Below, in pieces: positions 11,358 through 22,400 of a DNA stretch of 64,000 nt. Position 1 is the stretch's first letter. Every line of letters begins with the position of its first letter. The notes beneath the pieces are model-generated. The model saw only the letters and a program-made list of their open reading frames with translations. It was not told the origin of the DNA and did no database searches. The position numbers were made by a program, and so were the translations under genes. Source of the stretch: Polytrichum commune (taxonomy: Eukaryota > Streptophyta > Polytrichopsida > Polytrichales > Polytrichaceae). The stretch lies in the NCBI GenBank assembly GCA_950295325.1, contig OX485803.1, positions 9,674,001-9,738,000 of the forward strand. Reading direction: 5' to 3'.

Positions 11358-11785
11358 TTTTTGAAAGCCATTAGGCCCTACCTCTTGAGAATCCTTCAAT
11401 TCTCATTGGTTGAGAGTGTCATGGACCTCTACTTTAGATTTACATGAAGGCAATTTTGGATACAACCCATAACATTTTCAGTGGATGAAAAATCTACATG
11501 GAATCTCACATGGCAAGTATGGATGATGTTTGTTGGGAATGTAGGGGAAATTTGAAGGTAGGCCCAACAAAATGTGCGCGGGAATTTGGGTTCATACTAA
11601 GGGTTGTGACCTCCAAAAGCCTTTATGCTATAGTTCATGGTCTTCTCTATGCTCTCATCCAAAGCGCGGAGTACCATAATCATTTAAGACCCATTGCCTA
11701 ATGCTTTGTAGTGTAGACATGCCCTTAGTTACATCTCTCCTATTTGTACATCTGCATGTCTCTTCCATGTACCATGTATTAGGTA

Positions 11786-11896
11786 TTTGGTGTTTGGGGC
11801 TAATTATGGCTGTAATGTGGGGCCAAACCCCTATCTAATAACATGGCCGGGAACCAGTCCTACATTACAGCTGGTAACCAGTTCCCAAACATTGGT
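11786..11896. mobile_element. Small palindromic MITE-like element
   Basis: Imperfect inverted arms of about 40 bp pair CTGTAATGTGGGG (left) with CCTACATTACAG (right), and the outer parts TTTGGTGTTTGGGG with CCCAAACATTGG. It can form a hairpin but has no coding capacity. No clear target duplication was seen. Confidence 0.4.
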
Positions 11897-12267
11897 TATT
11901 GGGCTTAATTAAAATTTGGCACCTTATTGTTCTTGTGACAATCGGTTCAACATGTTAAGGAGGGTGAATGAATGTGACTTATAAATTTTGCCCAAACAGA
12001 TCACTAGGAAGATGACACATCAACAACACAACTCCAAAAACCAACCACAACCTAGACAACCATCGATAGGAAAGTGGATGATGAGGCTCAAGATAGGCAA
12101 GTTATCTACCTACTCAAGTTGGTCAGCAGTCACAATTGATCAACTCCAACAACTAGATTTGAGAATTATGGATGATATCATGCCCCCATGGATGAAAATG
12201 TGTGATGAGTTCTAATATCCATTATACTCTTTGAAATCAATTGATTATGGACTACATAACAAACTAA

Positions 12268-12460
12268 AGGAGAACCACTAGTTACAGATGAACCGGTTGA
12301 TGTTCAAGACTTCAGGAAAACAACTCGTCGTTTTAGAGGAATCTATGGAATATGCCTCAATTTACCAAACGAAATATCATAACATGTGACCTTTTAGTCT
12401 TGGAACACACTAGGATCTTGGCTGATTATACCCTAAAAATTCTTCAGGGATGCTGCTAAG
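12268..12460 (-). repeat. Dispersed repeat R1, copy 1
   Basis: This segment is the inverted, diverged counterpart of 18898-19105 and 39361-39563. Matching blocks include GAACCGGTTGA, CAAGACTTCA, CGTTTTAGAGGAATCTATGG and TAGGATCTTG. No terminal inverted repeat or coding region is evident, so the class of element is unknown. Confidence 0.5.
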
Positions 12461-13956
12461 GAAGGGGTAGTCAATCCTCGAGTCCTATCTACACATCCTC
12501 ATAACTGATCGCTCAATCATAATCAGAAAGAGTATTTAAAATTCTTAAATTTTTTAAAAATCCGTTCATAAAGGTGTGGTGCCATTTATATTTTACAAAA
12601 TTTGTTCAAGCTCTAAGCGGTTATGCATGCTAACCTACTCGAGCAGGTGGATGACATCGTTGTTCCCATGGCTTGTCATCCACTCTCATCTCGTTGGTTA
12701 TCTAGGTCATGTCTGTGCCATCTACTATGTCTTTGATACAGGATAGTTGGCTTCATTTCCAGTTACTTCCTATTGTTAGTTACCTTGTGATTCACTCGAT
12801 TGCACGGGGTTGTAATTTATGGGTGTCTACACATGTATTTGAGAAGCCAAGATCAATCCCATCAAAATTTGGAGCTAAGCTTGAATTGTTCTAAATCATC
12901 AAAGTCCATTGACAATGAGTCGTAAGGATACCCACACACATAAACCACAAAGTTATAAGTTTTTGTATTATGGTTTTGACCCCAAGTAATTTGCGTGGTT
13001 AGAGAGGCAACCTATTCGCAAAGGGTAACCTGATTGCACATACCGGTGTACACCCAAAACCAATCTACAAGGTTATTAAATTGGAGGTAATGTATACACG
13101 TGATGCATGCTTTTGATGAAGGGTGCATTCCCCGGACAACGATTGATCAAGGATTTAGGGTGACAAACCCCACAAGAAAACCCTATTGTAGATTCTAAAG
13201 TCCTCTCGTAGATGTCAAGATTGGAACAAAAGGTCCAAAGAATTTCATCCAATTTTGAAAATTCAACTCCATCAAAAAGACGAGCTAACAAACTCTTGAT
13301 AGATAAATAAAATCTTAAGACTACGTTCCTCTTTGAGAGACTTCACAAACAGCCCGAGCGTGTATTCATCTTTCAAATGATGTGCCCCCTTTACGAAATT
13401 CACTCTCTAAGTATTTGCGGGATATCCTTAATTAAGGGGGTTACGTACATGTACTAATGTAAAGGTGTCTTTGATGTTCACTTTTACACAACTTGGGATT
13501 CATGGTGTATACATGAACTCATCCATCATGGATGAAGGGGTTTCAATATAAAAAAATCCCCTACAAGATTGACGGCTGATTCATTCCAATTTGACACAAT
13601 AAAACTAATCCAAAATCTCTAACTTTACTTCCAGAGTCAACTCATCAAAACAATAACAATCTATAGGCTTTAGTGTAATTCATTGCGTTTACACCTTTCG
13701 CAATGGATGAGTTTACGTAGACACCATGAATCCCTCGCCCTGTTACACGGAACTTGATATGCTCAACAAAAGCACACGAGGAACACTGTGGTTGTTATCC
13801 GAGTCCAATATAAGCACGATTCTCTAAGTTAGGAGATAAGAACACGACAATCTTGAAAACCTAAATTTCGATCCAATCTGGAGTCAAATGAGAGGTGTTG
13901 ACAGAGTGATGAGATTCCATTTACAACAACAGTTGCCCTTTTGGAGGGGATACGAA
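12461..13956. other. Unassigned AT-rich intergenic DNA
   Basis: No gene, RNA or repeat relationship to the rest of the window was recognised here. Short open frames (for example 12709-12894 plus and 13076-13291 minus) have no identifiable domains. Confidence 0.3.
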
Positions 13957-14454
13957 GGGCCACTTCACAGACGAGACTGAGAGCCCGTGACCATTGCACT
14001 TCAAGCAGTCTCATTGGTGGAAAAGGCGGACCCGGTCCGAGTTCGCTTCGCACTGCGCTTGAGGGACCAACGGAGTATGTGAATGCAAGACGGATGTAAA
14101 GTCTACATGGATTCCTACGTGGCATCGAATGGGATCATGTATCAGGGTCACTTGGATTATTTTCAAAACCACCTCTTGGAAGTAGGCTTAACACAAAACC
14201 GGGAGATCATGGCACTCTGAACGCTCACAACCGTTGATTTATTCTATTTTATCATGTGTGAAAACCCGCATGAACTGAAATTCATTGAAATAGCATTTGG
14301 TTTAGGGCCCTGTCGCATATGACTTTGCACTACACTTGAGGGTCGTGACCACACTACATGATTTTGGAGGTGTGTTGGGATGGCCTTTAGACACTTTCTT
14401 TTATGCTCTCACAATTTCATGGTCACGGCTCTTGGCTTGTGTGCGAAGTGGCCC
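13957..14454 (+). mobile_element. PIF/Harbinger-like MITE, family H, copy 3
   Basis: This well-preserved 498-bp copy has termini GGGCCACTTCACAGACGAGA and TGTGCGAAGTGGCCC, an imperfect inverted repeat of about 34 bp. The flanks GAA (13954-13956) and TAA (14455-14457) fit a TAA/TTA target with one change. Sequence is co-linear with the copy at 37019-37517. It encodes nothing. Confidence 0.8.
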
Positions 14455-14640
14455 TAAGGCATTGGGGTGTTATTCGGTTTGTTTTTCATGCTCTCCAACT
14501 TCTAACGATTAGATTTACACAACGAGACTTGTGTTGCATTAACAAATCTAAGGTGAAGCGATCGACAAAAGTCAAATTGGAAATCGGACTTCCCCTTATC
14601 TAGTTATGGCTATTGGAAGTGCATGTTTGTTGATTTCTTA
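14455..14640 (+). repeat. Dispersed repeat R2, copy 1 (5' part)
   Basis: Shared blocks with the copies at 16029, 47205 and 58215 include GGTGTTATTCGGTTTG, GATTTACACAACGAGACTTG, TGTGTTGCATTA and GCATGTTTGTTGATTTCTTA. No open frame of note is conserved between copies. It follows family H copy 3 directly. A 3' part of the same repeat recurs at 15330-15445, beyond a LINE fragment. Confidence 0.55.
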
Positions 14641-14898
14641 ACTAATTACATAGGTCCTTCCAACTATGTTTACTGTTGGTATCAAATACAACCTATCATA
14701 TTTTGTTGGTAGAATTTGGAGAACTCCCCATAAACTTATACACTCTTAAGCTCACCATGGGTTTTCAACCACAACTTGCCCACCTACCCTCAACTTGGTT
14801 AGTCAGTCAAGCAACCTCGCTAACCTGACACTTGCCATCTCTCAAGGAAGAAATTAGATTACCTCCACCTCAAGGATTTTCTCAAATACAAATGTGAA

Positions 14899-15255
14899 TT
14901 GTACTTGAAGCAACCATTGACACCATCACAACGCAAGATCATCGTTGCTTACCACACCGCAAACCATAGACTTGTAATTGAACCTGGATGGTGGTTTACT
15001 ATCCCTATCTATAGAGATAATAGACTATGCCACTTTTGCTCTTACAATGCAATAGAAAACAAGGCACACTTTATTTTGGAGTGCCCCTTATATAACCCAA
15101 TTAAAGATAAATTTCCATCAATATTTAAGAATGTAGAATTGGGGAGCCTCAAGCCTTTCTTCCAGCTGGATCATCAAGTTGACATTAGTCTCTATCTCAC
15201 GGAGGCTACCGCACTCTGGCACTCTCGGGAATTAGCCCGTTTGAAACCATCTTGA
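14899..15255 (+). pseudogene. LINE-type retrotransposon ORF2 C-terminal remnant
   Basis: A 118-residue open frame includes CHFCSYNAIENKAHFILEC, a CX2CX9HX4C zinc-knuckle-like arrangement, followed by a PLYNPIKDKF-like stretch. This is typical of the extreme C-terminus of plant non-LTR reverse transcriptase polyproteins. Upstream sequence (about 14780-14898) continues in related but broken frames (for example DYLHLKDFLKYKCELYLKQP). Reverse transcriptase and endonuclease domains are absent, as expected for a 5'-truncated insertion. A more decayed relative is at 3240-3400. Confidence 0.65.
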
Positions 15256-15329
15256 TGTACTTTCAATCCCATTAGCCTTTTGACCTCCCAAACTCTAAAA
15301 TAAAATTGCATTATATCTCATTTCATTTC

Positions 15330-15445
15330 ATTTAGTGTGGAGAAGTTGATAAAAAAAAACTGAAGATGTAGTCCAATCTCTTTCAAATGTGTGTCTTTAT
15401 GGTGTTTGTTCTTTGATCCACACCGAACCCACACACCAATCAAAT
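15330..15445 (+). repeat. Dispersed repeat R2, 3' part
   Basis: This stretch matches the 3' half of R2 copies at 16610-16690 and 47410-47520, with GTAGTCCAATCTCTTTCAAA, TGTGTCTTTATGGTGTTTGT and CACACACCAATCAAAT blocks. It is separated from the 5' part at 14455-14640 by the LINE fragment. Confidence 0.5.
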
Positions 15446-16028
15446 AAGAGTGCCCAGGGGGGGGGGGTGACTTAGAAAAATGTAGCTAGAATGGTGTGAC
15501 CAAAGATATGGTGTAGTTTATTATTTGTACCTAAAATCTTGGATTTTTTTTAGAGGTAATATATGATGGATAAACTATACCATATTGGATCATAACTAAT
15601 ATAAGGTCGAAAACAACATACCCAAATTTTTTCAGTAAATAATATACCGTGTCAGATTAACTATCTTCATGTTTATGATGGAGCATTTGTGTGCCATTTG
15701 TGCCATAATGACAACATTTATGGAACCTAACTTATTGAAGCATAGAATTTATGGTCGTCAATACAAAAACAACTACCTCTTGGAACTCAATGCTTCCTAG
15801 TGCCATTCCTTGATAACTTAGCCTAGTTTTGGCACTCAAATTGTTAGAAATTAACGTATATATGCATGCAATCAAGAAAACAACCAAGTAACATCCACAT
15901 ACCCTAGAGTTTACATGAATTTCAAACTATTGTCACAAATATGCAAATGTGTTAAGACCCCATATAAAAGAGTTTAAAAATGAATTAATCATACCCACCC
16001 TCCATAAATTTGCAAAGTTGTTCCAAGG

Positions 16029-16690
16029 AATAAGGTATGTGGTGTGATTCAATTTGTTTATCATGATCTCCAACTTCTACGATAAAGCATCAACAAAAAT
16101 CATACCAATAGTGCACCCCCACGTGGAGGTCACTTCATTGTCAAGTTGACACCACATGCAGACAAAGTTTGCTACCCCTATATTACATGCCATATATAAT
16201 TTTAAAATTTATGATATTTTTTCTACATATACATAACCATTGATAGTATCTTTTGTATGCTTTTTGAAATTTTTAGTCATCTTTATTTTTTTAGTAATTG
16301 TTTTAGTTCAATTCTGTGTCATTCTAGTTAGAAATGGTATGTTTTATGAAAAAAACAAATCATCAAATTTAGTTACCACTTTTAACTATGTCATAGGTAC
16401 TGTGTATATCTACTCATGAAAAAAAATTGATAAAATTTTGACCCATTTTGGTGGTGCAACTTACCAAAAGAAGATTTTTTTTGGTCACACGTGGTGTTCA
16501 ACTTGACAATGGAGTGATCTACCCGTGTGCACCCCCTGATTTAGTTATGGTTATCGGAATTGCATGTTTGTTAATACCTTAACTAAGTCCATAGAGGTCT
16601 TTCTAATCGTGTTCACTAGTGAGTGTGGATTAGTGAATAAAATATGAAGACGTAGTCTAAACTCCTTCAAACGTTTGTCTTACGGTGAAA
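16029..16690 (+). repeat. Dispersed repeat R2, copy 2, split by a nested MITE
   Basis: The left part (16029-16110) and right part (16537-16690) together reproduce R2: AGGTATGTGGTGTGATTCAA and CTCCAACTTCTACGATAAAG on the left, then TTAGTTATGGTTATCGGAAT and TCCTTCAAACGTTTGTCTTA on the right. The interruption is the inverted-repeat element at 16111-16536. Confidence 0.6.
16111..16536. mobile_element. MITE nested in repeat R2
   Basis: The ends pair as imperfect inverted repeats of about 45 bp. The core TCATTGTCAAGTTGACACCA at the left corresponds to GGTGTTCAACTTGACAATGG at the right, and GTGCACCCCC is found at both outer edges. The 426-bp interior is AT-rich and non-coding. Its position inside a repeat that is contiguous elsewhere shows it inserted later. 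Confidence 0.65.
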
Positions 16691-16699
16691 GGGTCACAA

Positions 16700-18890
16700 A
16701 TTTAGTGTTAAGTATAGCATGTGAGAGTCATTTATCAACAAGGATGTTGTTCACCTTTGTAGAACACTTTTAACACCATCTCGTTGAGCGCGTAGATCCT
16801 AGAGAGATCCCCCATTATGATTGGCCAACTTTAGTGGTTCCCTTAACACCATTCTTACATCCTTCTTGCATCGCCGCTATGAATCATCAAAGTGGTGTCA
16901 ATTTGGACTTACTATCACGTATTATTTGTGGTTAATTCTGGCTTGCTTAATGCACTACCGCACTCACTTCTTGACACATTGAGGATTAAAAATGAGCATT
17001 GCTTTAAGGGTACTACTACTTTTATGCACACATATTTTAGGGCATTTTTATGCATGAGACCAATGAGCTATGAGGGAAAAATGATTTAGGATTTCTCGTG
17101 GTCATGGTTGGTGGTTCAAAGATCATGACTAGGAGAACTCCACATCACTTTTGTGTAGCCTTAATCATGGGACATGATGTAAAGTGGACTTAGACCAGGA
17201 CGCAATGTTGTCAACAAAAATTAAAATAAATTTAAACTAAATATAAGAACTTGCTCAAGTAGATATACAAAAAATTACACTTCTAACTATAGAACTATTG
17301 TATATAATTTTCCCTTCTCACATGGTCACTTTCTTTTTTTCTTTTTCTTTTTTTGATTTGAGAGAGAACCTATTTGGGTTCTCTCGCCACAAAATTTGGG
17401 TGCCACCATACATTATCCGTTTCTGGTCATGTAGGATTTCATGCAACTTTTATGTGACTTTCTCATTCATTTAATGTGATGGTGATTTCTATTTTTGGTG
17501 ACCTTGTGTACAATGAAGTGAGATTGCCACTCGATTCTCAACCAACGAGAGAATTAGAAATCGGTGAACATGGACAAAACTTTGCCTTCATGTGAAATGG
17601 GGGCTGAGCTAAAATAGATACAAGTGGGCCAATGTGAATATGACTAAGGAACTCTTTTCAATAGAAACTCAAGCCAACGAGGGTGCTATAGAAAATGATC
17701 TCTTCTACCACTAACTTTGGAGTCTAATAGTTTATTAAATGAAGTTCGATACCCAATACTCTTTAATTCATGTTAGAGTATGGTCTTACTATTTTTCCTT
17801 TGTATACCTACAAATTTATGAGACCTTGTTTTGAATGTCTTTTTGATACTTTGATTAATAAATACTATCAAAATTGATTAATAACTCAAATCCTAATCAT
17901 GTGACATTGTTGGGTGCAACCTAGTTCTAGAATATTATATGCTACCTTGGGTATTTATATCGGAAAGGATTCACATTACAAAGGCTAAGTGCTCTTACAT
18001 TATATTAGATAAAGATTTGATGAAATGGACTTATGTGGTTTTTTCCTAGCCAATGTGGCATTGGTGCTCAACAAGTTATACATTATTTGTACGGACTCAC
18101 TGTGCAAGTTTTAAAATCATTTTTTACATATTTATGGGTTTGGAACATTACTTTCTACATTGTCTTATGTCAATGAAACAACAAAAATATATTCATACCT
18201 AACATTGATGATCAAATTACAACATATATGTTTGCATTCAAGAGCACTCATGTTGCATAATTGAATGTAAATCTTTCAATCACATCAAGGTATTTAACAG
18301 TCAACCAATTCAAAAAGTGCGCTTTCAAAATAAGTTAATTTTAGATTGTCTCATTTCGGACATAACTACCTACAAATGGAAATATGTTTGTTGCAACTCA
18401 AATACAAGTTTTTGTCTGGGCCTCAACAATGTCTAAGGGTTAAAGCGGCCCAAAAGGTTACACGACCTGCAAAAGAATTTGACTCAAAAAAATCCAGACA
18501 AATGCAGATGATCTTTTCTGAGTACAAAAAGAGACTCCAATGTCTACTTACATTGTAATATGAAACATATTGTCTGTTCATTGATATTATGGATCACTTG
18601 GAGGAAATTGTGCACTGGAGGTGGACACTTTGAAATCAACTGATGTGTATGTAACTTAACTTAAACATAGACTGATTAGATTGAACTCTTAGGGTGAATT
18701 CAAATTCAATCTGCAAAATGTTCTGTCAAGAAGTATGTACTATTGCACTGATTTGTTCAAGCTCCACTGCCGCTGACACTCCAAAACTTTATTACCGTCA
18801 GAAACAAAAACTCCCATGCGCACAAAGGACCAGATTAAAAAGGTTTGATAATTGAGTTGACCGACAATTCTGGCCATCCACAAACCAGTG
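16700..18890. other. Unassigned AT-rich intergenic DNA
   Basis: No recognisable gene or repeat partner within the window was found. Open frames such as 16892-17089 and 18346-18558 lack domains and are likely chance. Confidence 0.3.
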
Positions 18891-18897
18891 ATCAGGG

Positions 18898-19105
18898 AGA
18901 TTTTTGGGCGTAATCGGTTGAGATCCTGATGTTTGCAAGTCCAACCGGCTACATGTTCACATCCTTCGGTTTTCCTTTATTAAATTGGGGTATATTCTAT
19001 AAATTCCTCTAAAATGGTCGGTAATTTTCCTGCAGTCTTGAACTTCAATTGGTTATTTCTCAAACTCAACCAGTTCATCTGTAAGTAACTGCCGGTTCTC
19101 CCCAA
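18898..19105 (+). repeat. Dispersed repeat R1, copy 2
   Basis: The segment is similar over about 200 bp to 39361-39563. Blocks include TTTTTGGGCGTAATCGGTTG, TCCAACCGGCTACATGTT, GGTTATTTCTCAAACTCAAC and TCTGTAAGTAACTGCCGGTT. It lies about 300 bp downstream of the ethylene receptor stop codon. Confidence 0.6.
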
Positions 19106-19418
19106 TCATAGCCACAAACTCATTGCAGTCAATTAAGTTGTTGCATGAGACCTTTTCATCTCATGCCATAGCAGAAGACAAAGTTGAAACTCCAAGAAAC
19201 ATTCACTCTTTATCAGACATCCAAAAATGAACTAATACGAGCAATTAGCCTTGCAAACTTACAAATGGTGCCTTGCAGGATCACGACTGCATCAAAGCGA
19301 CTATCCACATATGGTAACAAATTGTTCTTTCCAAAAAACCAACCTTGATTTTATTGTTGACTCTATGGGTATGGTGAATTCTTAGCATATGAAAAATCAA
19401 AACAAATATCAGGGTGTA

Positions 19419-22400
19419 TCAGACGTCGACACTTGTGCTGGCTCGGTCTGCAGATCTATTTGCCAGTTGGGGAGGTTCCTCTTCTTCATGACACTCTAGT
19501 AACTTTGCCAACTCCGATTTCAGAAGGGCCAAGTTGATGGGCTTCATCAGCACATAATCCATGCCTACTTCAAAACAATGCTCCCTGGTCTTAGTATCAG
19601 AATTTGCTGTTAATGCAGAAATTACAGGCCTTTTTTTTTTGTACCTTCTAATTATCTCGGTTGCAACCGCGAAACCGTCCATCTGCACAGATGGTGGCAA
19701 ATTAGGCTTCAAAAAAAGAATATTACAGATCACACTCCATTCTGCTAGACAGGAGATGATATCCTGAGTCCAATTTATGTACCATTCCCTCTCTAGCATC
19801 ACCAAAGTCCAATTTAGCCCAAACAGGCATATGATTTCAATACCAGAAGATTATTCCAGAAGTTATCCCTACATTGGAGGTTCTTGCATGACAAGGAATA
19901 GAAGAGGTCACAGAAGGTATTCACATTATTCTTTCTCAAAGTTCTTCTAGCAAGCAATATGGCTTTCTTAACCCTTAAAGGACCAAGGGGCTCAACTTTT
20001 GTACAGCTTTATAAACACAATTTCTACAAGCCTCACCAAGTCCTTTCTTTTCTTTTCTAGCTTCAAGGATTGTTTTTAAGAATCAAGATCCTTGAGTACA
20101 TGTATGAATGCCGAGTATAGTAAAGTGGCAAGCTCACAAGTTCCTTCCAATGCAGAGCAACTCACAGAGGCAGCCAGTATAGAGAAAATTGGTCTCTATA
20201 CTGATGTATTTTGTGACGAAGGTTATTCAGTAGCAATTCAATGGACGGCCCAGTTCAGACAGCTATTAGTTACTGATGAGGTTACAAAGGCTACTTTTTC
20301 CATCTGTTCCTTGTAATGGGTTGGACGTAGGTCAATGACGCACCTCGGGCATGCATAGATCCAAGAGTATGATCTGGAACTCACTGGGTCCTTTCTCTGC
20401 AAGGACATCCAAGCACTTCTGACCTGAATCCAACACCGTTGATCGGCATCCAATGTTGTCAAGCAAACGTCTCGTCACGATGCGGTTGATAGAATTGTCA
20501 TCCACAACCATGACCTGTACACACACAACTCAAGTATAAAGCTGCAATTACTACTGACACACCAGAAAAAACGACAACTCCAATGTTGTCACTGGCATGA
20601 ATTATGGCATGAATTATGTATGGTGTTGCTTCATTTTTGAGTTGGTCAAAGTCTATATGTAATCCCGAAACGGGCACTACAAGAATTACAGGGCCCCGAC
20701 AACTAGTGCCTCATGTTGTAGGTGAATACCTTGAACAAAAGCAGACAAGCCGGCCGGCACCTATCTCCCCCGAAGGGAAAGCCCCTAGGTTCCCAAATGG
20801 TTAATTGAAAACATCCGGTTCACCTGGAAACCCCCACTATATTGGGTGGATCATAGGTGGTAGGGTGCCCTGGAAATCAAGTGCTAGGAAGGTCATCCAT
20901 CCAAGTACTATTCTAGCCTTTCGTGGCTTAACCTCAAAGTTCCCATGGGATCCAGGTCAACCCCATGACACACCGAATATAAGCTCCCAATCGTGGTGGG
21001 GGTATCTGGGTGAACTAGGTATGTTCAACCAACAATGTGAGAACCTAGGGGCTGCCTTGGGGGAGATTGTTGTAGGGCGGCTAGTCTGCTCCTTTTTCAA
21101 GGTGTTCACCTTTGAAAGGAGGCAATACTCTTTTGGGGCCCTTTCAAGTCTCGTGATGGCCGTTTCGGGATTCCATATAGACTCAAACATGAAGCACCAC
21201 CATAATTCACAGCAGTGACAACATTGACTGTCACCTCTTCTTCTTAATGTTGTTCCCCGTTTTCCATTATAGCTGAATGCATTTTAAAATTGTAATTAAG
21301 CAGCTTATCAAATGGATTCTTGGTGCATTACCTTCACATCCTTCAACCCTACTGGGCCAGGGCTATTCTTTGGGCTCTCGACAGTTGCCTTCACATTCTG
21401 ATACATGCCAATGGTTATGTAGAATTTGCATGCTGTTCCCTTTCCAAGCCCATCACTTTCCAGCCATATCCTTCCTCCCATAAGCTGCAACAGCATCGAC
21501 CTGGTCATTTATCATTTAACTGAAGATAAAACGTACTAGATGGTTTCGATAACGGACAAAACGATGTCAATTGATTAAAATTGGGTTGGTCCACCTTCAA
21601 TACTGGAACTCCATGGAGTTCCTCTCTTCTTGTCTATCAAACACTGACAGTCAAAGTGCTCAATTATTGACGCTCGAATGCAAGTGTAGGATCGTAGCTT
21701 GATGCCAAATAAAATTAAAAATTAAAAATTAAAAAAAACATTAAAACGGAATGTTGAAGGCTTGATTTGGTAGTCCCAGGTTAATTTTGGTCATGACCTT
21801 CTGGTTCAAGGGGTTGATTCTGACAGGAAAGCAACTTTACAAACAGAAAAGGCGCAATTTACCTCCACAAATTTCTTCGAGATTGCAAGACCCAAACCGG
21901 TGCCCCCGAATGTCCGGGTTGTTGTGCTATCAGCTTGGACAAATTTATTGAACAAGCGTGGTACATCAAGAGCCTTGATGCCAATTCCCGTATCAACAAC
22001 TTCAAATTGTATGTACCAGTAATCAGTTACCCTCTTTGGTGTCAGTGGAGCATCTGCTCCAGCCGCAAGAACAGGACGGAAATCACTCTTTTCGCCCTTC
22101 CTCACTGATATTTGCACTTCTCCTTCCAAAGTAAATTTGATTGCATTCCCAATCTATGGTAAGAACAAAACCGGAAACCCCAAATAAGTTTCCAAATCTC
22201 AATTGTCTCTCCAATGAATACCATAATTAAAAACTTGTTGACATAATGAGCTGATTTTGTTAATACATACAAGAACATTTGAGCACAAACCACAAGAGTG
22301 AAGCCACTGATCACATTGGATATGTGAGTTTTAGGACTGATCACAAAGTGTGCTCTGCATAATTCTTTCGCCTCCAGTTCTTGTTATGGAAAGAAGTGTA

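Noticed and set aside
20805-21218. 137-codon plus-strand frame in the ethylene-receptor intron
   Set aside because: It lies within the arms of a foldback element and has no similarity to known proteins.
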